Shown here: positions 25,461 through 34,975 of the stretch, piece by piece
Position numbering within the stretch: position 1 is the first letter of the stretch
How the letters are laid out: each line of letters starts with the position of its first letter
DNA from: Campylobacter estrildidarum
Lineage (GTDB): Bacteria > Campylobacterota > Campylobacteria > Campylobacterales > Campylobacteraceae
DNA: 64,000 bases
Direction of reading: 5' to 3'
NCBI RefSeq assembly: GCF_005406205.1
Contig: NZ_NXLZ01000003.1
Coordinates: forward strand, 62,001 to 126,000
Notes under the pieces: model-generated
Seen by the model: the letters and a program-made list of their open reading frames with translations, nothing else
What the model was told of the DNA's origin: nothing
Database searches by the model: none
Position numbers and translations under genes: made by a program

Positions 25461-25724
25461 ATGGCAAACCACAGATCTGCTGAAAAAAGAGCGAGACAAA
25501 CTATTAAAAAAACAGAAAGAAATAGATTTTATAGAACAAGACTTAAAAATATAACTAAAGCTGTAAGAGAAGCGGCTGCAAAAAATGATAAAAATGCTGC
25601 AAATGAAGCTTTCAAAATAGCTAATAAAAGCATTCATGCTATGGTTAGTCGAGGTTTTCTTAAAAAGCAAACTGCCTCACGTCGTGTAAGTCGTCTAGCT
25701 CTTTTAGTAAATAAAATTGCCTAA
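25461..25724 (+). CDS. rpsT: 30S ribosomal protein S20
   Basis: 87 aa basic helical protein beginning [20 protein letters not shown] and ending [19 protein letters not shown], the full S20 family pattern. Followed 12 bp later by prfA, a conserved pairing in epsilonproteobacteria. Confidence 0.96.
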   Translation: MANHRSAEKRARQTIKKTERNRFYRTRLKNITKAVREAAAKNDKNAANEAFKIANKSIHAMVSRGFLKKQTASRRVSRLALLVNKIA

Positions 25725-25736
25725 TTTTATTTTTTA

Positions 25737-26804
25737 ATGTTAGCCGATAAATTAGACCCTTTTTTAAAACGCTATGAAGAATTAAATTCTCTTCTTAGCA
25801 ACTCTGATATCATAAACGATATCGAAAAAATGACTGCTCTTTCAAAAGAACAAAAAAACTTAGAACCCATTGTTTTAAAAGCTAAAGAGTATTTAAAAAC
25901 TTTAGAAAGTATAGAAGAAAATAAGGCTTTGCTTAATGACTATGAACTTGGAGAACTTGCCAAAGAAGAATTAAAAATTTTAGAAGAATTAAAACCTAAG
26001 CTTGAAGAAGAACTGAAAATCTTACTCTTACCTAAAGATCCCAATGATGAAAAAAATATTTTTTTAGAAATTCGTGCAGGCACAGGTGGCGATGAAGCTT
26101 CTTTATTTGTAGGCGATCTTGTAAAAGCTTATGCAAGATACGCGGAAAATCGTAATTATAAGTTAGAAATCGTCAGCTCAAGCGAAGGAAGTGTTGGAGG
26201 ATTTAAAGAAATTATAATGCTCGTTAAAGGTATGGGAGCATATTCTAGACTTAAATACGAAGGAGGAACTCATAGAGTACAAAGAGTTCCTCAAACAGAA
26301 TCTCAAGGAAGAGTGCATACCTCAGCTATTACTGTAGCTGTTATGCCAGAAGTTGATGACATCGAGATACAAATAAATCCAAATGATCTAAAAATCGATG
26401 TTATGCGTTCTTCAGGACATGGCGGACAAAGTGTGAATACCACCGATTCTGCTGTTCGCATTACCCATATTCCTACTGGCATAGTTGTCGTAAATCAAGA
26501 TGGAAAAAGTCAGCATAAAAACAAAGAAAGTGCAATGAAAGTTTTAAAAGCTAGACTTTATGAAATGCAAGAAAATGAACGTTTAGCGCAAGAAAGCGAG
26601 GCAAGAAAATCTCAAGTGGGTAGTGGCGATAGAAGTGAACGCATACGCACTTATAATTTTCCTCAAAATCGCATCAGCGATCATCGTATCAATTTAACCT
26701 TATATCGTTTAGATTCTATTATGCAAGATGGACTTTTTGATGAAATCATTGAGCCTTTAATCGCCCATTATCAAGCTGAATCTTTACAAGAGCAAAATTT
26801 ATAA
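25737..26804 (+). CDS. prfA: Peptide chain release factor 1
   Basis: 355 aa RF1, reading UAA and UAG. It carries [18 protein letters not shown], the peptidyl-hydrolysis GGQ motif in [19 protein letters not shown], and [19 protein letters not shown]. The stop-codon loop region [17 protein letters not shown] is of RF1 type. Start ATG 25737 lies within TTTTTTAATG, with only a weak ribosome site, suggesting coupling to rpsT. Confidence 0.96.
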   Translation: MLADKLDPFLKRYEELNSLLSNSDIINDIEKMTALSKEQKNLEPIVLKAKEYLKTLESIEENKALLNDYELGELAKEELKILEELKPKLEEELKILLLPKDPNDEKNIFLEIRAGTGGDEASLFVGDLVKAYARYAENRNYKLEIVSSSEGSVGGFKEIIMLVKGMGAYSRLKYEGGTHRVQRVPQTESQGRVHTSAITVAVMPEVDDIEIQINPNDLKIDVMRSSGHGGQSVNTTDSAVRITHIPTGIVVVNQDGKSQHKNKESAMKVLKARLYEMQENERLAQESEARKSQVGSGDRSERIRTYNFPQNRISDHRINLTLYRLDSIMQDGLFDEIIEPLIAHYQAESLQEQNL

Positions 26805-26826
26805 TCTTACTCTTGTAAATTTTTAA
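26783..26826. terminator. Terminator between prfA and hugZ
   Basis: Stem TTTACAAGAG (26783-26792) / CTCTTGTAAA (26810-26819), followed by TTTTTA on the plus strand. It overlaps the end of prfA and the end of the convergent hugZ. Confidence 0.7.
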
Positions 26827-27584
26827 TGTTTATGTGGAAATTTGTGTGGATTTCCATTTGCTCCTGCACTTGCGTGAGTGATTTTACCTTGATCGATATC
26901 ATATGCTTGTCCAAAACCTTTGACAAAACGTCCTTTTCCAAATTCAAGTTTCACTAAATGAAAATCAAGCATTTTTCTTATAGTTTTTATACCGCCTTCT
27001 CCACCAGTTTGTTTTTCAAATTTATCATAAATTTTATCAAATTGCTCGCCTCTGTCTATAAAACTTGCATTAACCCTATAACGCAATCTTTTGCGAAGTA
27101 TTACAGAGGCAGCTTTACTTTCATCTTCTAAAAACATAACTTCTATATTGTTTGGATTTTTCTTAATATTACCAAAATGCTCACTAACTTCGCTAATATA
27201 AATATAATTTCCCCAATTTGTAGCTACGAAAGGCGCATAAGAGCAAACAACCTCATTATTTTCATTTAAAGTAGCTAAACATACGGAATTAAAATTTAAT
27301 TTAAATTCTTCAATTTCTTTAGCTACTCCACTAAAATTATCTTCAGTTTTTGCACTCATACAAAGAGAAATTATAGTATCTTTTAAGGTATCTTCGTTAG
27401 CTTTTTTAGGAAATTCTATACGCAGATTTTCACTACCATTATAAACTATATCTAAACCTGTAAAATCAACATTTTGCAACTTTACCTCTTTTGGATCTTT
27501 TATACCACCAAATTTTTTGCAAAGATCGACCAAATTTGATTGGTGGTGTTCATTCATATGAGAAATAATGCTTTCTAAATTCAT
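26823..27584 (-). CDS. hugZ: Heme oxygenase HugZ
   Basis: 253 aa split-barrel heme oxygenase that opens imported heme and releases iron. An N-terminal DUF2470-like region (ESIISHMNEHHQSNLVDLC) is followed by the pyridoxamine-oxidase-like split barrel (VCLATLNENNEVVCSYAPFV). The His-rich C-terminal arm NPHKFPHKH contains the heme-ligand histidine used by HugZ enzymes. It is divergent from chuA across a 190-bp region with two AT-rich palindromes, fitting joint iron control. Homologue Cj1613c. Confidence 0.93.
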   Translation of the reverse strand: MNLESIISHMNEHHQSNLVDLCKKFGGIKDPKEVKLQNVDFTGLDIVYNGSENLRIEFPKKANEDTLKDTIISLCMSAKTEDNFSGVAKEIEEFKLNFNSVCLATLNENNEVVCSYAPFVATNWGNYIYISEVSEHFGNIKKNPNNIEVMFLEDESKAASVILRKRLRYRVNASFIDRGEQFDKIYDKFEKQTGGEGGIKTIRKMLDFHLVKLEFGKGRFVKGFGQAYDIDQGKITHASAGANGNPHKFPHKH

Positions 27585-27620
27585 TTTATTCCTTTTTTAA
27601 TTTATTTTAATCAAAAAAAT

Positions 27621-27639
27621 ATAATGATATCAATTATCA
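27621..27639 (-). promoter_or_regulatory. Fur-box-like site upstream of hugZ
   Basis: ATAATGATATCAATTATCA shares the imperfect dyad of the Fur consensus (GATAATGATAATCATTATC) and lies 37-55 bp upstream of the hugZ start. Confidence 0.6.
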
Positions 27640-27729
27640 AATTAAAAAAATCTTAAAAATTATTTTGTGTTAATAAATTTAAAAATTTATATATTTTTAA
27701 GATAATAAACGATAAATTTCGCTTTTAAA

Positions 27730-27750
27730 TTATGATATATATTATCATTA
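27730..27750 (+). promoter_or_regulatory. Fur-box-like site upstream of chuA
   Basis: TTATGATATATATTATCATT at 27730-27749 contains the dyad TGATA(N5)TATCA. It sits 24-44 bases before the TTG start of chuA, where a bound repressor would cover the promoter. Its position also shows that the upstream in-frame ATG at 27732 is not the start. Confidence 0.7.
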
Positions 27751-27773
27751 TTTATTTTCAAGGAGTTATAATA

Positions 27774-29900
27774 TTGTATAAAAATTCAAAACTGATAAAA
27801 ATACCGATGCTATTAAGTTTTTTATTCATTGATATAAATGCGATAGAAAATAATCAAGAAACTAATATAAAACTCGATAAAGTCGTTGTATCTGCGAGTG
27901 GTTTTGAGCAAGATTCTGATAGTAATTTAAGAAATGTTATAGTTATAGAAGGTTCGGATTTACAAAAAAAAGGTTTTAGCTCTTTAGAACAAGCCTTAGA
28001 AAGAGTTTCTGAAATTAATTTTGTGGATTTTGGATTAGGTCGTAATGTTGATATGCGTGGTCAGGGCGATAAATCCAATGTTGCTGTGAAAGTTATGGTA
28101 GATGGAAGATCTATAAATATGCTGGATAATTCTCACGGAACTACTCCTATAAATAGTATCAATCTTGACAATGTTGAACGTATAGAAATTATTCCAGGTG
28201 GGGGATCTGTACTTTATGGAAATGGGACTCGTGGAGGGGTGATCAATATCATCACAAAAAAACAAAAAGAAGATGCATTCTCTATTAACGTAAAGGGCAA
28301 TGGATATGATCAAAATAAACTTGGAGGAAATTTAGGGATTGATATAACTAAAAAAATAAACAAACAGCTATCTTTAAATTTAAATACAGAAGGCTTTAAT
28401 ATAGATGGCTATCAAAAAGGGTATAATGAAAAAGGTTATTTTATCAATACTAAAGCTTATATAAATCCAAATGAATATAGTGATTTGATCTTAGGTTATA
28501 ACTATTTTAAAAGTAAAAACACAAGTAGTGGATATTTAACAAAAGCACAAATTGAAGATAATCCTAAGCAAAAAGGCGATAGCGAAACTATCAGTGCTAT
28601 CAACAGACCTGAAATCACTTTAGATTATCATTATTATCTTAACAATCAATGGGAGTTTGATCTAGAAAGTTTTTGGCAAAATCAGAAAATAAATTATCTC
28701 AAAGATGTTTCTATAATGGGTTTTGGAGGAATTAATACACCTGTTTATCAAGATGGAAGTAATTTTCAAGATACAATTACAGGAATCAATCTTAAAAGCA
28801 AGTATAATTATAAAAGCGACTCTTATTTTGTTTTTGGTTATGAATTTGCAAATCACGATGCAAAAAGAACAAGCATTATCCATTATGATGTAAATATTCC
28901 TAATATGTCAATAAATCATACTATGACAACTCTTATGGATATGAATAAACAAAGTCATTCTATTTTTGCTCTTGATTCTCACGAATTTAATGATATTTTT
29001 AGCATTTCTAGTGGGGCTAGATATGAATATAATCTTTACAAAACCGATAGAAACTATACAAGCAAAATGATTATTTCTCAAAATTCTAAAAATAACACAG
29101 AAATATTTAACACTGATGATACAGGAGATAATATTGCTTTTGAAATCACCCCAAATTTAAAATATTCTAATACAGGAAATTTATACTTTAAGTACGAAAG
29201 AGGATTTATTTCTCCATCTCCTGCACAATTTGTAAATAAAGACCAAAAAACGCAAAAATATTATTCTTCTAATTTAAATTCCGAAATTTTTAATACTTTT
29301 GAACTTGGTATGAATGATTTTTGGTGGGATTTTTATGGAATCAATTTAACTTTATTTTACACCTTAAGTAAAGATGAAATTTCATATCTTGGAAATCCTC
29401 ATTCCGAATCTGGTGCATTTTGGAAATATTATAACATAGATCAAACACGTCGTATTGGAGCAGAACTTAATCTTAATCAAAGTTTTCTAAATGATGTATT
29501 ATTATTCAGACAAAGCTTAACCTATATAGATGCCAAAATTTCAAAAGGTATTAATGGTGGAAAAATAATCCCTTATGTATCAAAAATCAAAGCTACAGCA
29601 GGAGTTGAGTATGCTATAAACTCAAATTTGAACACCTTTTTAGATCTAACGTATTATTCTCGATCAAAAGATAATGGCGTTATAGATGAAAACACGGGAA
29701 AAATGAGCAAAAATGCTTGGATAAAAGACTATATGCTAACAGATATTGGTTTAATGTATTTTTACAAAAAATTACAAATTTTTGGAGGAATTCGAAATCT
29801 TTTTGACAAACAATACTACACCTATCAAGATAGCGTCAATGATCAATATTTAGCTGGAAATGGAAGAAATTATTATTTAGAGTTTAAATATGCTTTCTAA
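27774..29900 (+). CDS. chuA: TonB-dependent heme receptor ChuA
   Basis: Outer-membrane heme receptor, 708 aa from TTG 27774, which has AAGGAG eight bases upstream; the in-frame ATG 42 bases earlier lies inside the Fur box. A signal peptide spans residues 1-23 (KIPMLLSFLFIDINA). TonB box DKVVVSASG; plug domain with FVDFGLGRNVDMRGQGDKSN, RIEIIPGGGSVLYGNGTRGG and VINIITKK; then a 22-strand barrel ending in an aromatic residue (YLEFKYAF). It receives energy from the TonB-ExbB-ExbD system, a copy of which is encoded at 41969-43409. The gene overlaps chuB by 11 bp. Homologue Cj1614. Confidence 0.94.
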   Translation: MYKNSKLIKIPMLLSFLFIDINAIENNQETNIKLDKVVVSASGFEQDSDSNLRNVIVIEGSDLQKKGFSSLEQALERVSEINFVDFGLGRNVDMRGQGDKSNVAVKVMVDGRSINMLDNSHGTTPINSINLDNVERIEIIPGGGSVLYGNGTRGGVINIITKKQKEDAFSINVKGNGYDQNKLGGNLGIDITKKINKQLSLNLNTEGFNIDGYQKGYNEKGYFINTKAYINPNEYSDLILGYNYFKSKNTSSGYLTKAQIEDNPKQKGDSETISAINRPEITLDYHYYLNNQWEFDLESFWQNQKINYLKDVSIMGFGGINTPVYQDGSNFQDTITGINLKSKYNYKSDSYFVFGYEFANHDAKRTSIIHYDVNIPNMSINHTMTTLMDMNKQSHSIFALDSHEFNDIFSISSGARYEYNLYKTDRNYTSKMIISQNSKNNTEIFNTDDTGDNIAFEITPNLKYSNTGNLYFKYERGFISPSPAQFVNKDQKTQKYYSSNLNSEIFNTFELGMNDFWWDFYGINLTLFYTLSKDEISYLGNPHSESGAFWKYYNIDQTRRIGAELNLNQSFLNDVLLFRQSLTYIDAKISKGINGGKIIPYVSKIKATAGVEYAINSNLNTFLDLTYYSRSKDNGVIDENTGKMSKNAWIKDYMLTDIGLMYFYKKLQIFGGIRNLFDKQYYTYQDSVNDQYLAGNGRNYYLEFKYAF

Positions 29901-30864
29901 AAATATTTTTTGGAGTATAGGCATTTTTATGGCTTATTTAGGCATTGGATTTATTTCTCTTTGCATGGGAGATGAAAATTTAAGCCCTATTAAACTTTTT
30001 TCTTATCTTTTCTCAGAAGATGATATTTTACGTCAGATTATAATTGATGGACGTTTGCCACGTATTATTATGGCCATTTTAATCGGTATGCTCTTAGCAA
30101 GTAGTGGAGCGATCACACAAAATGTCTTTTCAAACCCCATAGCAGATCCTTATATTATAGGTATAGCTTCAGCAGCAACCTTTGGTGCGGTTTTAGCATA
30201 CTTATTAAAACTACCTGATTATTTCTATGGAATTTTGGGATTTTTTTGTTCAGCTTTTTTTACTCTAGCAATCTTTAAAATTTCTTCAAAATCCTCCATA
30301 GCTACTTTACTTATTATAGGGATAGCAACCTCATCTTTTTTAGGAGCTTTTACTTCCTTTTTTACTTATCTTATAGGGGAAGATTCTTTTAAAATAGTCG
30401 CTTGGTTGATGGGAAATATTGGATCGGTTTCTTGGTTTGAAGTGATTATCTTAATCCCTCCTTTAGTTTTTTCTCTAACATATTTTTATATACATAAAAA
30501 TAAACTCAATATTATTTTAAGTGGAGATGATGAGGCAAGAAATTTAGGAGTAAATGCAGACAAACTTAAAATCAATCTGCTTATAGTTTCTTCTTTGGCT
30601 GTATCTTTTGCTGTATCTTTTACAGGATTGATTGCTTTTGTGGGTCTTATCATACCACATACTGTAAGACTTTTATTTAAAAATTATAATAATATCTTAA
30701 TAATACCTTTTTGTACAGCTTTTGGAGGACTTTTTTTACTCATCTGCGACACCTTAGCAAGAACAATTATAGCACCTGTACAAATTCCTATAGGAATTTT
30801 AACCGCTTTTATAGGTTCGCCGATATTTTTATATTTGGCTTTAAAAGTTAGGAGATTTTTATAA
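29890..30864 (+). CDS. chuB: Heme ABC transporter permease ChuB
   Basis: 324 aa FecCD/BtuC-family inner-membrane permease with about ten helices. Typical segments: RLPRIIMAILIGMLLASSGA, NPIADPYIIGIASAATFGAV, GDDEARNLGVNADKLK (coupling helix for the ATPase) and FTGLIAFVGLIIPHTVRLL. Acts with ChuC and ChuD to import heme. Start overlaps chuA by 11 bp and the stop shares a base with the chuC start. Confidence 0.93.
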   Translation: MLSKNIFWSIGIFMAYLGIGFISLCMGDENLSPIKLFSYLFSEDDILRQIIIDGRLPRIIMAILIGMLLASSGAITQNVFSNPIADPYIIGIASAATFGAVLAYLLKLPDYFYGILGFFCSAFFTLAIFKISSKSSIATLLIIGIATSSFLGAFTSFFTYLIGEDSFKIVAWLMGNIGSVSWFEVIILIPPLVFSLTYFYIHKNKLNIILSGDDEARNLGVNADKLKINLLIVSSLAVSFAVSFTGLIAFVGLIIPHTVRLLFKNYNNILIIPFCTAFGGLFLLICDTLARTIIAPVQIPIGILTAFIGSPIFLYLALKVRRFL

Positions 30865-31640
30865 TGTTAAAAATAAAAAATTTAAATTTTTCCTACAATG
30901 AAAGAGCATTGCTAAAAAATATCAATATAGATCTTAAAAAGCAAGAATTTATAGGAATTTTAGGACCCAATGGATCAGGCAAAAGCACCCTTTTAAAACT
31001 TATGCTTCAAAACTTAACCCCAGAAAGTGGAGAAATAATACTTTTTGATAAAAACATTAAAGATTTTAAACTTAAAGAATTTGCTCAAATTTGCGGCTTT
31101 GTTCCTCAAAATTCAGAGTTAAGAACTCCTTTAAAAGTCATAGATACACTTTTAATGAGTAAATACATTCATTTAAAAAGCACTTTTGGAACTTATTCTA
31201 AAGAAGATATTTTAGAAGTTGAAGAACTTGCTGCAACATTAAAATTAGATGGATTTTTACAAAGAGATATATTGTCTTTAAGTGGAGGTGAATTTCAAAA
31301 AGTGTTATTAGCTAGAGCCTTGCTTAAAAAGCCAAAAATTCTATTTTTAGATGAGCCTACCTCGGCACTTGATTTAAATCACGCTATTGAACTTTTAAAT
31401 TTTTGTGAGAATTTGATCCAAGAACAAAAAATAACCATCATAGCCATACTTCACGATCTAAATCTTGCTTCACTATTTTGCGATAAATTGCTTTTTTTAA
31501 AAAAAGGTAAAGTACAATATTTTGGTACCACAAAAGAGCTTTTTAAAAAAGAAATTTTGAAAGAAATTTACAACTTAAATTGCGAAATTATTTATCAAAA
31601 CTCAAAACCTTATATTTTAGCTTTAAAGGGAATAAAATGA
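30864..31640 (+). CDS. chuC: Heme ABC transporter ATPase ChuC
   Basis: 258 aa. Walker A GILGPNGSGKSTLL (about 34-47), Q-loop FVPQNSEL, signature LSLSGGEFQKVLLARALL, Walker B ILFLDEPTSALD, switch His in AILHDLNLA. RBS TTAGGAGATTTTTATA within the end of chuB. Overlaps chuD by 4 bp (ATGA). Confidence 0.94.
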   Translation: MLKIKNLNFSYNERALLKNINIDLKKQEFIGILGPNGSGKSTLLKLMLQNLTPESGEIILFDKNIKDFKLKEFAQICGFVPQNSELRTPLKVIDTLLMSKYIHLKSTFGTYSKEDILEVEELAATLKLDGFLQRDILSLSGGEFQKVLLARALLKKPKILFLDEPTSALDLNHAIELLNFCENLIQEQKITIIAILHDLNLASLFCDKLLFLKKGKVQYFGTTKELFKKEILKEIYNLNCEIIYQNSKPYILALKGIK

Positions 31641-32476
31641 AAAAAATACTGATTTTATGTATAATGTTTTTAGGGATAATGCAGGCAAAAGAACGCATTA
31701 TAGTACTTGATCCTGCAAGCATTGAAACGCTTTTTATGCTTGAAGCAAATGATCAAATCATAGGCATTGCCTCTTTGCAACACTCAAACATTTATCCTGA
31801 AGATAAAACTTCTAAAATTCCAAGCGTTGGGACTTTTTCAAATCCATCAATTGAAAAAATCATCTCTTTAAAACCAAGTTTAGTAATTTTAAGCTCTTAT
31901 TCTCTTAATTTAAAAGAAAAACTTGATAATTTTGGTATAAAAAATATCAATCTAAAAGCAGAACGTATTAATGATATAAAAGATAATATACAAATTCTTG
32001 CAAAAATCACACAAAAAGAAGAACAAGGAAAAAAACTTTTACAAAATTTTGAAAATCGTTTAAAAAATTTAGAAAAAGATCCCTTAAATAAAAGTGCAAT
32101 ATATCTTTATTCTAGCAAACCTTTAATGGCTTTTAATGATAATTCTTTAATTGCTGACATTTTAAGACTCATTGGAATAAAAAATTTAAGTCCAAAAAGC
32201 GATATTGCACGTCCTGTAATATCAGCAGAATATATACTCAAACAAAATCCAGATTTATTAATTCTTGGTATTAATGCAAATCAACATAGCTTATTAAATT
32301 CTAACTCTTTGCTAAAAAATACCAAAGCAGCTAAAACAGATCAAATTTATACTTACAAAAATACACATATATTATTAAGATTAAGTCCTAAAATAATAGA
32401 TAGAATAAAAGAATTCAAGAGCAGCTTAGAAAAAAATCAATCGTCTAATCTGGCCTTAAAAAATTCACAACTTTGA
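31637..32476 (+). CDS. chuD: Periplasmic heme-binding protein ChuD
   Basis: 279 aa from ATG 31637, preceded by AAAGGG and overlapping the chuC stop as ATGA; an earlier in-frame codon would remove the signal peptide from the N-terminus. Signal peptide MKKILILCIMFLGIMQA. The cluster-III binding-protein fold includes RIIVLDPASIETLFMLEAND, SLKPSLVILSSYSLN and KQNPDLLILGINAN. Delivers heme to ChuB. The 3' end overlaps the convergent radical-SAM gene by 40 bp. Confidence 0.9.
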   Translation: MKKILILCIMFLGIMQAKERIIVLDPASIETLFMLEANDQIIGIASLQHSNIYPEDKTSKIPSVGTFSNPSIEKIISLKPSLVILSSYSLNLKEKLDNFGIKNINLKAERINDIKDNIQILAKITQKEEQGKKLLQNFENRLKNLEKDPLNKSAIYLYSSKPLMAFNDNSLIADILRLIGIKNLSPKSDIARPVISAEYILKQNPDLLILGINANQHSLLNSNSLLKNTKAAKTDQIYTYKNTHILLRLSPKIIDRIKEFKSSLEKNQSSNLALKNSQL

Positions 32477-33294
32477 CAAAGTTTTTCTATGCGTTTATTT
32501 TTTTCAAAAGCTTTTTTTATAGACTGCAAACGCTGTGATTGAAGAAGGCTTTTGAAATCATTTTCAAATATATTGCCTAAATTAATATCACCTTGAGTAT
32601 CCAAACAACAAGGAACCAAGGTTCCATCACTTAAAATTCCAATTTGATCTTTTAAAGCATAACATTTTCCATAAAAATATAAAGGAGTATCGCTTAAATT
32701 TGGCCATTTAAAAAGTGTATTTTGATGAAGTATGATATGTCTTGCCAGATAATTTTTTACTAAAGTATTATCGATATTTTTTTGAAATTCTTTGGATAAA
32801 AACCGATAGATAATTAAATTTTCTTTAGGAGGTTGAAAACAAGAGTCTAAATTCCAAAGTCTAAGATTGATAAAACTAGAATTTTCATTCTTTAAATGTT
32901 CTTTGCAAAATTCTATAATGGGTTTAAAATATTCTTCTAAGGAAAGCTTGCTTTGACTTAAAAAAGCCATTAAAGAAATATTGATTTGATGAATATTTTC
33001 ATATTTTAACAACAAATCACAATTTTTAGAATTAAAATAAAAACCACTCGTAGTAATTTCAAGCTTCATATTGTAATCTTTGGCGATTTTTAAATAATCC
33101 TCTAAATCTGATAAAATCAAAGGATCGCCCAAAAGATGTAAAGCAAAAAGCTTAGATTGGTTATGAATTTGTTTAGCCAAAATATCAAATTTTTCTTGAC
33201 TCATAACGCCACGAATCGCTTTTTTTGAAGGACAAAAATCACATTTTAAACCACAAATATCGCTTAATTCTATATAAATTTTTTTAAATTTCAT
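32437..33294 (-). CDS. Radical SAM protein with SPASM-like C-terminus
   Basis: The start at 33294 (MKFKKIYIELSDICGLKCDF) follows AGGACGC at proper spacing; a longer in-frame start at 33321 has none. The radical-SAM cluster motif is CGLKCDFC (CxxxCxxC). The C-terminal region carries extra cysteines for auxiliary clusters: YGKCYALKDQIG, LVPCCLDTQGDINLGN and LCQSCEFFK. It may modify a peptide or small molecule; substrate unknown. Homologue Cj1618c, always next to the chu operon in C. jejuni as I recall, though a heme role is not shown. Confidence 0.85.
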   Translation of the reverse strand: MKFKKIYIELSDICGLKCDFCPSKKAIRGVMSQEKFDILAKQIHNQSKLFALHLLGDPLILSDLEDYLKIAKDYNMKLEITTSGFYFNSKNCDLLLKYENIHQINISLMAFLSQSKLSLEEYFKPIIEFCKEHLKNENSSFINLRLWNLDSCFQPPKENLIIYRFLSKEFQKNIDNTLVKNYLARHIILHQNTLFKWPNLSDTPLYFYGKCYALKDQIGILSDGTLVPCCLDTQGDINLGNIFENDFKSLLQSQRLQSIKKAFEKNKRIEKLCQSCEFFKARLDD

Positions 33295-33449
33295 CATGCG
33301 TCCTAAACACAATTTTATCAAATTTTATACAATTTGGAAAATAAGTAACATTTTGATAAATATTTTTATCTTTTTTATTTATTTTTAAATACATTAAACA
33401 AAAATCATACTATACTTGGAATAAAAATATAAAATTAAGGAAATATTTA

Positions 33450-33899
33450 TGCAAGATCTTACTCGTGCGAAAAAAATTCGCTCAATAATAGCTACAAGTA
33501 GCGGTAATTTAGTGGAATGATTTGATTTTTATATTTACGGCAACATATTTTGCTCATACTTTTTCAACATCACATAACCCTTTAATTCAACAAATTAATG
33601 CCTTTGGAGTTTTTGCTGCAGGATTTTTATGCGTCTATAAGTTCTTGAATTTATCTTAATTTTACACTTCAATGGCTGGAATTTTTAAAGCTAAACTTTT
33701 TCCTGAACACGTAAGAGCATTAGGAACGGGTTTAGGGTATGCTATTTCAAATGCTGTTTTTGGAGGTTCTGCCCCTTGGGTAGCTTTACAATTTAAAAAT
33801 GCAAATATAGAAAATGGCTTTTTTATCTATATAGCTATTTTTACAATCCTTATGCTCGTGGCTACTTTATGTTTGCCTAAAAAATCAGAACTTAATTAA
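33450..33899 (+). pseudogene. kgtP: Remnant of 2-oxoglutarate permease kgtP
   Basis: Starts MQDLTRAKKIRSIIATSSGN and reaches NLVE, then TGA replaces the Trp codon of the expected EWFDFYIYG. Translation resumes as FDFYIYGNIF, frameshifts, and most of the roughly 420-residue MFS protein is missing. The C-terminal quarter is intact from about 33672 (FKAKLFPEHVRALGTGLGYA ... LPKKSELN). In C. jejuni this locus (Cj1619) is a full dicarboxylate/2-oxoglutarate transporter. A good ATTAAGGAAATATTT site remains. The fragment from the internal ATG 33672 is not a gene in its own right. Confidence 0.9.
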
Positions 33900-34904
33900 A
33901 TTTAAGGCTTTTAAGGAAAGTATTGAAAATGGAATATGTTCTAGTTCTTTAAATTTTTTAAATTCATAATCTTTAGTTTTAGTCTTTAAAATTTGATGAT
34001 AAACCTTAATATTTAATCTATATTTAGTATAACTATGTTTAAATTCTCCCAAATATTTCATATTTTTTGCAAATTCAATCTCGCTTTCTTTAAATAAAGG
34101 AAAATTATACATACCCTTATAAAGATTTTCAAAACTTTGTTTAATGGCAAATTGATTTTTATATTCCATCAAGATAAGACATAAATTTAATTTTTCATAA
34201 GCAATCTTTTTATTTTCTGGATAACATTCAGGATTAAATTTAGCTTTACACAAATCATAAAAAGGACAAATTCCACACTTTGGATTTTTAGGCAAACAAA
34301 TCAAAGCACCTACGTCCAATAAGGCTTGATTATGATTAAAAGCATCTTGTAAATTCAATATTTTGTATGCTTTAGATTCAAGTTCTTTCATAGAAGCATT
34401 TTTTAAAGCAAAAAGCCTACTTAAAACGCGACGTATATTTCCATCTACAAAAGCGACTTTTTGATCATAAGCAAAACAGGCAATTGCACCTGCTGTATAA
34501 GATCCTATTCCACTTAAACTCTTTAATTTTTCAAGCTCTTTAGGCAAGATGCCGCCAAATTTCTCCATACATTCTAAAGCTGCTTTTTTTAAATTTCTAG
34601 CACGATTATAATACCCTAAACCTTGCCAAGCTTTTAAAAGCTCATTTTCATTAGCTTTTGCAATACTCTGTAAATTAGGAAATTTTTCCAAAAAGGGAAA
34701 ATAAAATTTCTCTAAAACTGCTTTTACCTGAGTTTGCTGTAACATAATTTCGCTGATATATACACCATAAGCCTTATCGATATTTTTTAAACGCTCATCA
34801 CATTCTAGACTTTTTAAATTTCTCCAAGGTAAAGCTTTTCTTCCATTTTTTTCATACCAAAAAAGTAAATTTTCTTGAAGTTTTTTAATGATGTGTTTTT
34901 GCAT
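33885..34904 (-). CDS. mutY: A/G-specific adenine glycosylase
   Basis: 339 aa base-excision enzyme removing adenine opposite 8-oxoguanine. KALPWRNLK with EIMLQQTQVKAVL (substrate Glu), the helix-hairpin-helix LKSLSGIGSYTAGAIACFAYDQ with the catalytic Asp in AFVDGNIRRVLSRLF, and the 4Fe-4S loop CLPKNPKCGICPFYDLC. The C-terminal NUDIX-like domain (from about 230) recognises 8-oxoG. Overlaps the kgtP remnant by 15 bp. Confidence 0.94.
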   Translation of the reverse strand: MQKHIIKKLQENLLFWYEKNGRKALPWRNLKSLECDERLKNIDKAYGVYISEIMLQQTQVKAVLEKFYFPFLEKFPNLQSIAKANENELLKAWQGLGYYNRARNLKKAALECMEKFGGILPKELEKLKSLSGIGSYTAGAIACFAYDQKVAFVDGNIRRVLSRLFALKNASMKELESKAYKILNLQDAFNHNQALLDVGALICLPKNPKCGICPFYDLCKAKFNPECYPENKKIAYEKLNLCLILMEYKNQFAIKQSFENLYKGMYNFPLFKESEIEFAKNMKYLGEFKHSYTKYRLNIKVYHQILKTKTKDYEFKKFKELEHIPFSILSLKALNLIKF

Positions 34905-34975
34905 AAAGTAAAGTATATCAAAAATTTTAAATTTTTTGATAAAATAAACAAAATCAATTTAAATCAAGGAAAAAT

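Noticed and set aside
33672-33899. 75-residue protein starting MAGIFKAKLFPEH
   Set aside because: It is the C-terminal piece of the broken kgtP with no start signals of its own.
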